Origin: Alphaproteobacteria bacterium
GTDB lineage: Bacteria > Pseudomonadota > Alphaproteobacteria > Rhodobacterales > Rhodobacteraceae
Length of the DNA: 64,000 bases
Reading direction: 5' to 3'
Assembly: GCA_030425145.1 (NCBI GenBank)
Contig: JAUHVK010000006.1
Coordinates: 62,001 to 126,000 of the forward strand
The position numbers and the translations under genes were made by a program. Below are positions 54,704 through 63,754 of the stretch, one piece after another (the stretch's first letter is position 1; every line of letters starts with the position of its first letter). Under the pieces are notes generated by a model. That model ran no database searches and was not told the origin of the DNA. It worked only from the letters and a program-made list of their open reading frames with translations.

Positions 54704-55858
54704 ATGGCTATTGCAAAACCGGCAACGCGGCCGGCCAATCCGCGTTTCTCCTCTGGCCCCTGTGCCAAACCCCCCGTATTCAAACTCGAAAATCTTGCTG
54801 ACGCGCCGCTGGGCCGCTCCCACCGGGCTGCTGTCGGCAAGGCCAAGCTGAAAGCCGCGATCGAAGAGACGCGCGAGCTGCTTGGTGTGCCCGCGGACTA
54901 CCGCATTGGCATCGTTCCCGCGTCCGACACCGGCGCGGTCGAGATGGCGATGTGGTCGCTGCTGGGCGCGCGCAAAGCCACGATGGTCGCTTGGGAATCC
55001 TTCGGCGCAGGCTGGGTCACAGATGTTGTGAAACAGCTCAAGATCGACGCCGAGGTGAAAACTGCTGACTACGGCAAGATCGTCGATATGACGACTGTCG
55101 ATTACAATACAGATGTTGTGTTCACGTGGAACGGCACCACCTCCGGTGTGCGGATGCCAAACGGCGACGCGATTCCGGTAGACCGTGAAGGTCTGACGAT
55201 CTGTGACGCCACATCCGCGGCCTTTGCGCAGGATCTGCCGTGGGACAAGCTCGATGTGACGACGTTCTCCTGGCAGAAAGTGCTGGGCGGCGAAGCGGCG
55301 CACGGGATGCTGATCCTGTCCCCGCGCGCGGTCGAACGGCTTGAGTCCTATACACCGGCATGGCCGCTGCCCAAGATCTTCCGTATGACCAAAGGCGGCA
55401 AACTGATCGAAGGCATCTTTGTCGGCGAAACGATCAACACGCCGTCCATGTTGGCGGTCGAAGATTACCTTCAGGCGCTCGACTGGGCGCGCTCGGTTGG
55501 CGGGTTCAAGGGGCTGATGGCGCGGGCTGATGCCAACGCCAAGGCTGTCTGGGATTTCTGCGATGCCAATGACTGGATTGCCAACCTGGCCGACGATCCG
55601 GCGACGCAGTCGAACACGTCTGTCTGCCTGAAGTTCACCGACAACCGGATCACCGATGGTGCGGTCTTCGCCAAAGCCGTCGCCAAGCGGCTTGAGGCCG
55701 AAGGTGTGGCTCTGGACATCGGAGCGTATCGCGATGCGCCTGCTGGTCTGCGAATCTGGTGCGGTGGCACGGTCGAAACGGCGGACATCCAAGCGATGCT
55801 GCCGTGGCTCGATTGGGCGTTCCACGCCGAGATCGAAGCGCTGGCTCAAGCCGCCTGA
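54704..55858 (+). CDS. serC: Phosphoserine aminotransferase
   Basis: A 384-residue PLP enzyme converting 3-phosphohydroxypyruvate to phosphoserine, of the alphaproteobacterial SerC type. The start [20 protein letters not shown] is family-typical. The PLP Lys is in [20 protein letters not shown], quoted as [14 protein letters not shown], near residue 195; [20 protein letters not shown] and [16 protein letters not shown] complete the cofactor site. ATG at 54704 has GGAAGG upstream; the frame extends to 54539 without a signal. serA follows after 96 bases. Confidence 0.97.
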   Translation: MAIAKPATRPANPRFSSGPCAKPPVFKLENLADAPLGRSHRAAVGKAKLKAAIEETRELLGVPADYRIGIVPASDTGAVEMAMWSLLGARKATMVAWESFGAGWVTDVVKQLKIDAEVKTADYGKIVDMTTVDYNTDVVFTWNGTTSGVRMPNGDAIPVDREGLTICDATSAAFAQDLPWDKLDVTTFSWQKVLGGEAAHGMLILSPRAVERLESYTPAWPLPKIFRMTKGGKLIEGIFVGETINTPSMLAVEDYLQALDWARSVGGFKGLMARADANAKAVWDFCDANDWIANLADDPATQSNTSVCLKFTDNRITDGAVFAKAVAKRLEAEGVALDIGAYRDAPAGLRIWCGGTVETADIQAMLPWLDWAFHAEIEALAQAA

Positions 55859-55864
55859 TTCAAC

Positions 55865-55925
55865 GGTGCGCGTCCGCGCGCACCCTCCCCACACATTCCC
55901 TTAAGGGTGCGTGATGTCACGCACC
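55865..55925 (+). terminator. Two hairpins between serC and serA
   Basis: GGTGCGCG-TCCG-CGCGCACC (55865-55884) and GGTGCGTGA-TG-TCACGCACC (55906-55925). Neither has a T-run, so serA may be read through or attenuated rather than separated. Confidence 0.5.
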
Positions 55926-55954
55926 TTCCTCCGATATTCAAAAGGACCACTGAC

Positions 55955-57550
55955 ATGGCCCCCCGTGTACTCATCTCTGACAAACTCTCCGACGCCGCCG
56001 TCCAGATCTTCAAGGACCGCGGGATCGAAGTCGATTTCCAGCCGAACCTCGGCAAGGACAAAGACAAGCTGGCCGAAGTGATCGGCCAATATGACGGTCT
56101 CGCGATCCGCTCGGCCACCAAGGTCACGCCGACGATCCTTGAGAACGCGACGAACCTCAAGGTGATCGGCCGCGCGGGGATTGGCACTGACAATATCGAC
56201 AAGGAAGCGGCCTCCAAGAAAGGCGTGATCGTCATGAACACGCCCTTCGGCAACATGATCACCACCGCCGAACACGCCATTGCGATGATGTTCGCCTGTG
56301 CGCGTCAAATCCCCGAGGCGTCCGCCTCGACCCATGCGGGCAAGTGGGAAAAGTCGAAATTCATGGGTGTCGAACTCACCGGCAAGACATTGGGTGTGAT
56401 CGGTGCGGGCAATATCGGCGGTATCGTCTGTGATCGCGCCCGTGGTCTCAAGATGAAGGTCATTGCCTACGACCCGTTCCTCGGCGAGGACAAAGCCAAG
56501 CAGATGCAGGTGGAAAAGGTCGAACTGGAAGACCTGCTCAAGCGTGCCGATTTCATCACCCTGCACGTGCCGCTGACGGATCAGACCCGCAACATCCTGA
56601 GCCGCGAGAACCTCGAGAAGACCAAGAAAGGCGTGCGGATCATCAACTGCGCCCGTGGCGGTCTGGTGGATGAAGAGGCGTTGGCCGACATGCTGAAATC
56701 CGGCCACGTGGCTGGTGCCGCATTTGACGTGTTCAGCGAAGAACCTGCGACGGAAAACCCGCTCTTCAACCTGCCAAACGTAGTGTGCACCCCGCACCTT
56801 GGTGCCGCCACAACCGAAGCGCAGGAAAACGTGGCGCTGCAGGTGGCCGAGCAGATGGCCAACTACCTGCTGACCGGTGCAGTCGAAAACGCGCTCAACA
56901 TGCCGTCGGTGACTGCTGAGGAAGCCAAGATCATGGGGCCGTGGATCAAACTGGCCGATCATCTGGGCAGCTTTATCGGCCAGATGACGGATGAGCCTGT
57001 CAAGGCGATCAACATTCTTTATGACGGGACGGTTTCGTCGATGAACCTCGATGCGCTGAACTGCTCGGCGATTGCGGGCATCATGAAGCGGGCCAACCCG
57101 GACGTGAACATGGTCAGCGCGCCGCTCATCGCAAAAGAGCGCGGCATCAAGATCAGCACCACCAATCAGGCCAAAACCGGCGCGTTTGACGGTTACATCA
57201 AAGTGACAGTGGTCACCGCTGAGCGTGAGCGCTCGATCGCGGGGACCGTGTTCAGCGATGGCAAGCCGCGCTTCATCCAGATCAAGGGCATCAATATCGA
57301 TGCCGAGATCGGGACGCACATGATCTACACCACCAACGAAGACGTGCCGGGCATCATCGGTACGCTGGGCACCACTCTGGGCCAGAACAACGTCAACATT
57401 GCGAACTTCACACTCGGTCGTTCTGTCGCCAAAGGTGAGGCAATTGCACTTCTCTACGTCGATGAGCCGGTTCCGGCCAATGTCGTGGAAAAGCTCAAGG
57501 CGACCGGTCTCTTCCGGCAGGTCAAGCCGCTGCAGTTCGACGTCGCCTGA
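55955..57550 (+). CDS. serA: D-3-phosphoglycerate dehydrogenase
   Basis: A 531-residue long-form SerA, the first enzyme of serine synthesis. The substrate domain starts PRVLISDKLSDAAVQIF. The NAD motif is LGVIGAGNIGGIVCDRARGL near residue 145, with IINCARGGLVDEEAL and the catalytic His in NVVCTPHLGAATTEAQENVA. Residues ~320-450 form the intervening domain and the last ~75 an ACT domain (HMIYTTNEDVPGIIGTLGTT), the usual site of serine control. AAAAGGACC precedes the ATG. Confidence 0.97.
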   Translation: MAPRVLISDKLSDAAVQIFKDRGIEVDFQPNLGKDKDKLAEVIGQYDGLAIRSATKVTPTILENATNLKVIGRAGIGTDNIDKEAASKKGVIVMNTPFGNMITTAEHAIAMMFACARQIPEASASTHAGKWEKSKFMGVELTGKTLGVIGAGNIGGIVCDRARGLKMKVIAYDPFLGEDKAKQMQVEKVELEDLLKRADFITLHVPLTDQTRNILSRENLEKTKKGVRIINCARGGLVDEEALADMLKSGHVAGAAFDVFSEEPATENPLFNLPNVVCTPHLGAATTEAQENVALQVAEQMANYLLTGAVENALNMPSVTAEEAKIMGPWIKLADHLGSFIGQMTDEPVKAINILYDGTVSSMNLDALNCSAIAGIMKRANPDVNMVSAPLIAKERGIKISTTNQAKTGAFDGYIKVTVVTAERERSIAGTVFSDGKPRFIQIKGINIDAEIGTHMIYTTNEDVPGIIGTLGTTLGQNNVNIANFTLGRSVAKGEAIALLYVDEPVPANVVEKLKATGLFRQVKPLQFDVA

Positions 57551-57570
57551 CCCGCGGCAAAACTAACTTC

Positions 57571-57599
57571 CGGGAGCGGTTCTGATTGCGCCGCTCCCG
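57571..57599 (+). terminator. Hairpin after serA
   Basis: CGGGAGCGG/CCGCTCCCG arms with an 11-base loop, 20 bases past the stop; no T-run follows. Confidence 0.55.
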
Positions 57600-57620
57600 A
57601 CCACATGCGACACATAAAGC

Positions 57621-58358
57621 ATGACAGGCACACTTTACGCGATAGGCGATATTCACGGGCAACTTGGTATGCTCGAAGCCGCGTTGGCGATGATTGACGC
57701 CGATGGCGGTGACAACGCGCGGGTGGTCTTTCTGGGCGATTATGTCGATCGTGGCCCTGACAGCAACGGCGTGATCGACACGCTTATTTGTGGGCTGGAT
57801 GCTGGGCGAGACTGGGTTTGCCTCAAAGGCAATCATGACCGTTTCTTTGAGTGGTATCTTGAACCGGATGGTCCGCGCTTTGATCCGCATCTTCTGGTTG
57901 GCTATCACTGGTTTCACCCGGCCATTGGCGGGACGGAAACCATCGCATCCTATGGCGTCTACCTGCCGGATCGCATCCGCAAGGCCGATCTTGCCAAACA
58001 GTTGCATGCAGCGGTTCCAGAACGGCACAAAGTATTCCTGCGGAGCTTGAAATCGGCGCACCATGAAGGCGGGTTGTTCTTTGTACATGCTGGAATCCGT
58101 CCCGGTGTGCCACTGGATCAGCAGGCCGAAAACGATTTGCTTTGGATCCGGCAAGAGTTCCACAGCGACAAGCGCGATCACGGTTCCATCGTTGTGCATG
58201 GCCACACCCCCGTGGATGCGCCCGAGCGCTTTGCGAACCGGGTCAACCTCGACACAGGCGCCGGTTACGGACGCCCGCTCACCGTTGCGGTGTTCGAGGG
58301 GGATGAGGTGTTCCGATTGACCGACACTGGCCGCGAACGCATCCCCGGTCGTAGCTGA
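57621..58358 (+). CDS. Metallophosphoesterase (PrpA/serine-threonine phosphatase type)
   Basis: A 245-residue calcineurin-like phosphatase. The metal motifs are YAIGDIHGQLGMLEAAL, VVFLGDYVDRGPDSNG and CLKGNHDRFFEWYL; later FVHAGIRPGVPLDQQ and IVVHGHTPVDAPE complete the site. Bacterial relatives act as protein Ser/Thr phosphatases or on diadenosine tetraphosphate. The substrate is not readable. It stands alone 70 bases after serA; its 3' end approaches the cytochrome bd remnant on the opposite strand. Confidence 0.9.
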   Translation: MTGTLYAIGDIHGQLGMLEAALAMIDADGGDNARVVFLGDYVDRGPDSNGVIDTLICGLDAGRDWVCLKGNHDRFFEWYLEPDGPRFDPHLLVGYHWFHPAIGGTETIASYGVYLPDRIRKADLAKQLHAAVPERHKVFLRSLKSAHHEGGLFFVHAGIRPGVPLDQQAENDLLWIRQEFHSDKRDHGSIVVHGHTPVDAPERFANRVNLDTGAGYGRPLTVAVFEGDEVFRLTDTGRERIPGRS

Positions 58359-58374
58359 GCGATGTTGCCTGGCA

Positions 58375-58614
58375 GCGGAACACGGTGTGGGAAAGTGCTA
58401 TGTGGTCCAGGATCATCGGCAGCACAAAGAGTGTGCCATTCAGGATGATGAACAGGTTTTCGGGAGCACTGGCTGCTGCACAGTTCGTCAAGTGATCCGG
58501 CATGATGTACGGGTTAAACGAATAGGTCGTCCCGAAGAAGCCGAGCGGGAACAGAACGGTGGTGCCCGCGAGTGGGACCAAAAAAGCTACCATCGCTAAA
58601 AGCACCAGCGGCAC
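58375..58614 (-). pseudogene. C-terminal remnant of cytochrome bd oxidase subunit II (cydB)
   Basis: About 80 codons on the minus strand read like the last two helices of CydB/CioB: FLVPLAGTTVLFPLGFFGTT, then SFNPYIMPDHLTNCAAASAP against the family YPYIVPPSITIWEAAAPP, and LNGTLFVLPMILDHIALSHT ending in VFR against the family LPIILGYTAYSYWVFRGK. The rest of the gene, and cydA, are missing, and the family C-terminus is replaced by unrelated sequence. This is a deletion relic of a high-affinity quinol oxidase. Confidence 0.65.
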
Positions 58615-58678
58615 CGTTTCGCACTATGCCTAGGGTTGCGCATTGCTCAAAAAGCCTATGGTGCGGGATGTTATTGCT

Positions 58679-58705
58679 TAAATTGAGCATCTTGCGAAAG
58701 ATATT
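58679..58705. promoter_or_regulatory. Two-part conserved motif, copy B
   Basis: TAAATTGAGCA, five bases, then CGAAAGATATT. It lies 110 bases before uspA and 65 bases upstream of the cydB remnant on the other strand. Here the sequence folds as ATCTT-GCGA-AAGAT. See copy A at 35096. Confidence 0.5.
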
Positions 58706-58815
58706 TGCAGCGTTTGCATTATCCTTGGCAGGAAAAGAGGCAAATAGACTTTTCACAAAGTGGTAGATTGTAAGGACCGGCGTTTAGACCGGGAACATTT
58801 CGCAAGGGGGACATT

Positions 58816-59250
58816 ATGTCTGAGAAATTCGTCGTGGGATACGACGGGAGCGATGTCGCAAAGCGCGCTCTTGATTTTGCCGTATCGCGGGCCGAGGCCC
58901 AAGGGGGCAGTATCCTGATTGTGCATGTGCTGGAATGGTCACCCTATTCCTTCCTCACACCACAGGAAATTGAAGAACGCCACGCGCGGCGGACGGAAGA
59001 GTTGGAACGCGCTGAAAAGGCCCTCATGGAACCGCTCAAAGCGACAATCTCCGCTGCCGGTGTGCCGGTCGAAACCCAGATCAAATACGGACATGTCGCC
59101 AAGACGCTGTGCGATGTCGCCAAGAAAGAGGGGGCGACACAAATGTTCATCGGCCGTGACGGCGATGGCGGTTTGTCGAGCCGGGTTTTCGGCTCTGTTG
59201 CTGGGTCTCTTGTTCAGGTCGCGCCAGTGCCCTGCACCATCGTTCCATAA
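58816..59250 (+). CDS. Universal stress protein
   Basis: A 144-residue single-domain UspA-type protein. The ATP-binding signature is GRDGDGGLSSRVFGSVAGSL near residue 115, preceded by VVGYDGSDVAKRALDFAVSR at the N-terminus. An acidic helix (EIEERHARRTEELERAEKAL) links the halves. Such proteins bind ATP and help survival under stress or energy limitation. CAAGGGGGAC precedes the ATG. It lies 20 bases before an AGCS transporter gene, so the two are co-transcribed, and the conserved two-part motif is upstream. Confidence 0.93.
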   Translation: MSEKFVVGYDGSDVAKRALDFAVSRAEAQGGSILIVHVLEWSPYSFLTPQEIEERHARRTEELERAEKALMEPLKATISAAGVPVETQIKYGHVAKTLCDVAKKEGATQMFIGRDGDGGLSSRVFGSVAGSLVQVAPVPCTIVP

Positions 59251-59270
59251 TCGCACAAGGAATTTCATAG

Positions 59271-60815
59271 ATGACACGTCTTGTTCCAACGGCGGTCTTG
59301 GCCGTCTTTTTGACCTTGTCCGGAGCCCTCGCGGCATCGGCACAATCCATTGACGAAACCATCAACGGCATCTTCGCCAGCTCCACGGGCTGGTTTGTCA
59401 GTCTGATCTTCAGCAATTTCCCCGGAACGAGCTTTCCATGGATCGTCGGCTGGCTGGTGATCGCAGCAACCGTCTTCACAGTCTATTTCGGTGTGATCCA
59501 GTTCCGCGCCTTCGGCCATGCCATTGCGCTCGTCAAAGGCGATTATTCGGACCCGAACGATGCGGGTGAGGTCAGCCACTTTCAGGCGCTGGCAACCGCG
59601 CTGTCGGGCACCGTCGGCCTTGGCAATATCGCGGGCGTTGCCGTGGCCATCGGAATCGGTGGTCCGGGTGCCACGTTCTGGATGATCCTTGCCGGTCTGC
59701 TGGGTATGGCGTCCAAGTTCACCGAATGTACGCTGGGTGTGAAATACCGCAACGAATACGCCAACGGCACAGTGTCCGGTGGCCCGATGTACTACCTGAC
59801 CAAGGGCTTTGCCGAACGGGGCGTTGGCGGCGGGCGCGTCCTTGCAATCCTGTTTTCGATTTTCTGTATCCTCGGTGCGCTCGGCGGCGGCAACATGTTT
59901 CAGGCCAACCAGGCCCATGCACAGTTGACCAACGTGTTTGGGGAATACCCCGGCTGGATCACCGGTGTGGTCTTTGCTGGCATCGTGTTTGCCGTGATCG
60001 TTGGTGGTCTCAAATCCATTGCGCGAGTGACGGAAAAGGTCGTGCCGTTCATGGGCGTAATCTATGTCGGCACAGCGCTGATCATCATCCTGATGAACTA
60101 TGACAAGATTGGTTGGGCCTTTGGTCAGATCTTCGCAGGCGCCTTTACGGGTCTCGGTGTGGCGGGCGGCTTTGTCGGCGCGCTGATCCAAGGCTTCAAA
60201 CGCGCGGCGTTCTCGAACGAGGCGGGCGTTGGCTCTGCAGCGATTGCCCACTCGGCGGTTCGCACCAAAGAGCCGATCACTGAAGGCTTCGTGTCGCTGT
60301 TGGAACCGCTGATCGACACCGTAGTGGTCTGCACCATGACAGCGCTGGTGATCATCATCACCGGGCAACTGGTTGCGGATCCGAACACCGGAAACTACCT
60401 GCTGAACGAAGCTGGCACAGCGATCCAGACTGTGGGAGACACGTCTGGTGTCGCGTTGACGTCGGCCGCATTCTCGTCCTCCATCGGTGGGTTCAAATAT
60501 GTGCTGGCGCTTGCGGTGATCCTGTTCGCCTTCTCCACCATGATCTCTTGGTCTTACTATGGGCTGAAAGCGTGGACCTACCTCTTTGGTGAAGGCAAGA
60601 CGCAGGAACTGATCTTCAAGGTGATTTTCTGCCTCTTCGTCATCATTGGAGCGGCTGCAAGCCTTGGACCGGTCATCGACTTCTCGGATGCGGCGATCTT
60701 TGCGATGGCGGTGGTCAACATCATCGGTCTCTACGTGCTGATGCCCATCGTGAGGCGCGAGCTGAACAGCTACTGGTCGCGGCTCAAATCGGGCGAGATC
60801 AAGAAGTTCAACTGA
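59271..60815 (+). CDS. Alanine/glycine:cation symporter (AGCS family)
   Basis: A 514-residue sodium-coupled amino-acid importer. A signal-like N-terminus (MTRLVPTAVLAVFLTLSGAL) precedes about 11 helices. Family motifs include ATALSGTVGLGNIAGVAVAI, GGPGATFWMILAGLLGMASK, FTECTLGVKYR, GGPMYYLTKGF and FKRAAFSNEAGVGSAAIAHS. Substrates of relatives are alanine, glycine or related small amino acids, which fits the sarcosine and serine metabolism elsewhere in the window. Co-transcribed with the upstream universal stress protein; ends at a strong terminator. Confidence 0.94.
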   Translation: MTRLVPTAVLAVFLTLSGALAASAQSIDETINGIFASSTGWFVSLIFSNFPGTSFPWIVGWLVIAATVFTVYFGVIQFRAFGHAIALVKGDYSDPNDAGEVSHFQALATALSGTVGLGNIAGVAVAIGIGGPGATFWMILAGLLGMASKFTECTLGVKYRNEYANGTVSGGPMYYLTKGFAERGVGGGRVLAILFSIFCILGALGGGNMFQANQAHAQLTNVFGEYPGWITGVVFAGIVFAVIVGGLKSIARVTEKVVPFMGVIYVGTALIIILMNYDKIGWAFGQIFAGAFTGLGVAGGFVGALIQGFKRAAFSNEAGVGSAAIAHSAVRTKEPITEGFVSLLEPLIDTVVVCTMTALVIIITGQLVADPNTGNYLLNEAGTAIQTVGDTSGVALTSAAFSSSIGGFKYVLALAVILFAFSTMISWSYYGLKAWTYLFGEGKTQELIFKVIFCLFVIIGAAASLGPVIDFSDAAIFAMAVVNIIGLYVLMPIVRRELNSYWSRLKSGEIKKFN

Positions 60816-60841
60816 TCCGGCGATCTGCGACCGAAAGAACG

Positions 60842-60869
60842 AAAGGGCGGGCCGCAAGGTCCGCCCTTT
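60842..60869 (+). terminator. Terminator of the usp-AGCS operon
   Basis: AAAGGGCGG/CCGCCCTTT arms extended through a GCC/GGT inner stem with a GCAA tetraloop and followed by T. Confidence 0.9.
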
Positions 60870-60954
60870 TCGCTGAACGCTGCGCAAAAGCGGTTTCAAA
60901 AACCCCGAGACATCTTATATCTACCCCTCTCGCGGGCCGAAGGAGACCGCATCG

Positions 60955-61428
60955 ATGGCAAAGCCGAAGGAAAATCCGAATTACAAGGTGATCGCCGACA
61001 ACCGTCGCGCGCGGTTCGATTATGCCATCGAGGACGATCTTGAGGCAGGCATCGTCCTGCAAGGGTCTGAAGTGAAGTCTCTGCGCGAGAACAGTGCCAA
61101 CATCACCGAATGTTACGCGGCGGTCGAGGATGGCGAGCTGTGGCTGGTGAACTCCTATATCGCCCCCTACAACCGCGCGATGTTTCCGCATGAGGAACGC
61201 CGCCGACGCAAGCTCTTGGTGTCGCGCAAGGAATTGTCGCGCCTTTGGAATGATACCCAGCGCAAGGGCATGACGATTGTGCCGCTGGTCCTCTATTTCA
61301 ACGACAAGGGCAAGGTGAAGATGAAGCTTGGTATCGCCAAGGGTAAGAAAATCCACGACAAGCGCGAAACCGAGGCCAAACGCGACTGGGGCCGCCAGAA
61401 GCAGCGTCTGTTGAAGAACGCAGGGTAA
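60955..61428 (+). CDS. smpB: SsrA-binding protein
   Basis: A 157-residue SmpB, the partner of tmRNA in ribosome rescue. The oligonucleotide-binding barrel shows [40 protein letters not shown] and [20 protein letters not shown]; the C-terminal tail [20 protein letters not shown] is the basic part that enters the mRNA channel. GAAGGAGACCGC precedes the ATG. The tmRNA gene itself is not in the window. Confidence 0.97.
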   Translation: MAKPKENPNYKVIADNRRARFDYAIEDDLEAGIVLQGSEVKSLRENSANITECYAAVEDGELWLVNSYIAPYNRAMFPHEERRRRKLLVSRKELSRLWNDTQRKGMTIVPLVLYFNDKGKVKMKLGIAKGKKIHDKRETEAKRDWGRQKQRLLKNAG

Positions 61429-61437
61429 GGCGGGGGC

Positions 61438-61480
61438 GGCTTTCCGTCGACGGAAAGCCACGATGCGTCGACGCATCGTG
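61438..61480. repeat. Twin perfect palindromes after smpB
   Basis: A 22-base palindrome with core CTTTCCGTCGACGGAAAG (61438-61459) abuts one with core GATGCGTCGACGCATC (61459-61480). Read on the other strand it is the same two-part element as 45737-45777, with base pairs exchanged. Probably the smpB terminator. Confidence 0.75.
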
Positions 61481-61515
61481 CTCTCGATCGTGGTCAATCG
61501 CTTGCGAGTCGGACC

Positions 61516-61538
61516 GTCGGGTTCTATGCAGAACCGAC
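61516..61538 (+). terminator. Hairpin with short T-run before sseA
   Basis: GTCGGGTTCT and AGAACCGAC pair with one bulged G around ATGC, followed by CCTTTT. It lies 24 bases before the sulfurtransferase start, so it may attenuate rather than end a transcript. Confidence 0.4.
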
Positions 61539-61561
61539 CCTTTTGAGACGTGGCGACAGAT

Positions 61562-62419
61562 ATGGCACAGGACGATCCGAAGACTTTGGTTTCGACAGAC
61601 TGGCTGGCCTCGCATATGCGCGACCCGGACCTGCGTATTCTGGATGCATCAATGTACCTGCCTGGCAGCGACCGCGATGCAAAAGCAGAATACGCAGCAG
61701 GACACGTTCCTGGAGCACGGTTCTTCGACATTGACGAGATTTCCGACAGCCGCTCGGACCTTCCCCACATGGCGCCGCCGATTGAAAAGTTTATGTCGCG
61801 CATGCGCGCGATGGGCGTTGGCGATGGGCATCAGGTTGTGGTCTACGATTGCGCCGGTCTGTTTTCCGCCGCTCGTGTCTGGTGGCTGTTCAAGCTGATG
61901 GGCCAGAACGATGTCGCGGTGCTGGATGGTGGTCTTCCGAAATGGGCCGCCGAGGGCCGCGAGCTTGAGGACATGCCCCCGATCATCCGTGACCGGCACA
62001 TGACGGTTCGGCGTCAGGCGCATTTGGTTAAGGATGTGACGCAGGTGTCGGCAGCGTCCAAGCTGCGCGATCAGGAGATCATCGACGCGCGTTCGTCCGG
62101 CCGGTTCCGAGGGGAAGAGCCTGAACCGCGCCCCGGAATGCGTGGCGGTCATATCCCCGGATCGAAGAACGTCCATTACGCCAGCTTGCTGAATGCTGAT
62201 CAGACGATGAAGTCGCCCGAGGAAACCCGCGCGATCTTTGAGGCGGCAGGCGTCGATCTGTCGAAACCGGCAATCACCACATGCGGCTCTGGCGTAACGG
62301 CGGCGATCCTGTCGCTCGCGATGGCGCGCATGGGCAAAGACGACCATTCCCTTTACGACGGCTCGTGGTGCGAATGGGGGATGTTCCCCACTGTGCCCGT
62401 GGCCACTGGAGACAATTGA
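61562..62419 (+). CDS. sseA: 3-mercaptopyruvate sulfurtransferase
   Basis: A 285-residue two-domain rhodanese that moves sulfur from 3-mercaptopyruvate to thiol acceptors. The inactive first domain has RILDASMYLPGSDRDAKAEY and PGARFFDIDEISD; the second has the linker QEIIDARSSGRFRGEEPEPR and the active loop TTCGSGVTAAILSLAMAR, CGSGVTA being the SseA rather than thiosulfate-type signature. Start is ATG at 61562 or GTG at 61550; neither has a strong binding site. The stop overlaps the aminotransferase ATG, giving a coupled cysteine-sulfur pair of transaminase and sulfurtransferase. Confidence 0.93.
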   Translation: MAQDDPKTLVSTDWLASHMRDPDLRILDASMYLPGSDRDAKAEYAAGHVPGARFFDIDEISDSRSDLPHMAPPIEKFMSRMRAMGVGDGHQVVVYDCAGLFSAARVWWLFKLMGQNDVAVLDGGLPKWAAEGRELEDMPPIIRDRHMTVRRQAHLVKDVTQVSAASKLRDQEIIDARSSGRFRGEEPEPRPGMRGGHIPGSKNVHYASLLNADQTMKSPEETRAIFEAAGVDLSKPAITTCGSGVTAAILSLAMARMGKDDHSLYDGSWCEWGMFPTVPVATGDN

Positions 62420-63603
62420 TGTTCGAGACCCTTAAGGAACAACCCGCGGACAAGATCCTTGCCCTGATGCAGACCTATCGCGAGGACCCGCGCGATGGGA
62501 AAATTGACTTGGGCGTCGGTGTCTACAAAGACGCCTCCGGCAACACGCCGATCATGCGCGCGATCAAGAACGCCGAACATCAGTTGTGGGAGGCCGAGAC
62601 CACCAAGGCCTATACTGGTCTGGCGGGCGATCCGGCCTTTGCAGATGCGATGGTCGCAATGGTGCTGGGCAATTCTGTGCCGCGCGCCAATGTGGCTGCA
62701 GTGGCAACGCCGGGTGGCACGGGTGCGGTGCGTCAGGGCTTTGACATGGTCAAGATGGCGAACCCGAACGCCAAGGTGTTCGTCAGCGATCCGACATGGC
62801 CGAACCACCTGTCGATCCTCAAGCACATGGGCATGAACATGGTGCCCTACCGTTATTTCGACGACGAGTCGCGCGGTGTGGATTTCGCGGGCATGATGGA
62901 AGACCTCGCGCAGGCGGGTCCGGGTGACATCGTTCTGGTGCATGGCTGCTGCCACAATCCGACAGGTGCGAACCTCAACATGACCGAGTGGAAGGCTTTG
63001 GTTGATCTGCTGATCAAGACCGGCGCGACTCCCATGGTCGACATTGCCTATCAGGGCTTTGGCGACGGGCTTGAGGAAGACGCGGCGGCGACACGCCTGA
63101 TCGCCTCTTCGGTGCCTGAGACCATCATTGCGGCAAGCTGTTCCAAGAACTTCGGCATCTACCGTGAGCGCACCGGTCTTCTGATGGCCGTGGCTGCTGA
63201 TCCGTCGGCGCACAAGTTGAACCAGGGCACATTGGCCTATCTGAACCGTCAGAACTATTCCTTCCCGCCCGATCACGGCGCGCGCCTTGTGACGATGGTT
63301 CTGACCGATGATGCGCTGCGCGCGGAATGGGCTGCGGAACTGGAGGAGATGCGCAATGGCATGCTGGGTCTGCGCGAGCAGCTGGCCGCCGAGTTGCAGC
63401 GCCTCTCCGGTTCGGACCGCTTTGGCTTTATCGCCCAGCACCGGGGCATGTTCTCGCGCCTTGGGGCGACGCCGGAGCAGGTGGAGCGTCTGCGCGAGGA
63501 GCACGCGATCTACCTTGTCGGAGACTCGCGTCTGAACATTGCAGGCCTTAACAAGGACTCGGTGCCCATTCTGGCCAAGGCGATCATCGACGTCGGGATC
63601 TGA
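62419..63603 (+). CDS. Aspartate/aromatic aminotransferase
   Basis: A 394-residue class I PLP aminotransferase of the AspC/TyrB branch. Key sites are KIDLGVGVYKDASGNTPIMR, ATPGGTGAVRQGFDM, SDPTWPNHLSILKHMG, GCCHNPTGANLNMTEW, the AYQGFGDGLEEDA segment and the PLP Lys in ASCSKNFGIYRERTGLL. The final RLNIAGLN holds the carboxylate-binding Arg. It may act on aspartate, aromatic amino acids or cysteine; translational coupling to sseA favours cysteine-to-mercaptopyruvate use (inference). Ends at a canonical terminator. Confidence 0.93.
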   Translation: MFETLKEQPADKILALMQTYREDPRDGKIDLGVGVYKDASGNTPIMRAIKNAEHQLWEAETTKAYTGLAGDPAFADAMVAMVLGNSVPRANVAAVATPGGTGAVRQGFDMVKMANPNAKVFVSDPTWPNHLSILKHMGMNMVPYRYFDDESRGVDFAGMMEDLAQAGPGDIVLVHGCCHNPTGANLNMTEWKALVDLLIKTGATPMVDIAYQGFGDGLEEDAAATRLIASSVPETIIAASCSKNFGIYRERTGLLMAVAADPSAHKLNQGTLAYLNRQNYSFPPDHGARLVTMVLTDDALRAEWAAELEEMRNGMLGLREQLAAELQRLSGSDRFGFIAQHRGMFSRLGATPEQVERLREEHAIYLVGDSRLNIAGLNKDSVPILAKAIIDVGI

Positions 63604-63625
63604 TCTGGCCGCTTGACCAAATTGC

Positions 63626-63647
63626 ATGGGCGCCTTCGGGCGCCCAT
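63626..63647 (+). terminator. Canonical terminator
   Basis: ATGGGCGCC-TTCG-GGCGCCCAT followed by TCTTTTTG, 22 bases after the aminotransferase stop. Confidence 0.95.
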
Positions 63648-63754
63648 TCTTTTTGTCTCGGCCTGCGGCCTCGCGTGTTTGGCTGTGTGATGCGTTTGTT
63701 TGGCCGGGTGAGGTTTGCAAAGTTGCGTTTGCATATTTGCAAAAAGGAGAAGGG

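Noticed and set aside
58643-58689. FNR box near uspA
   Set aside because: TTGCTCAA and TTGAGCA occur, but no TTGAT-N4-ATCAA dyad with correct spacing is present.
61429-61561. tmRNA gene next to smpB
   Set aside because: The gap is only 133 bases, consists mostly of twin palindromes and a hairpin, and shows no tRNA-like ends.
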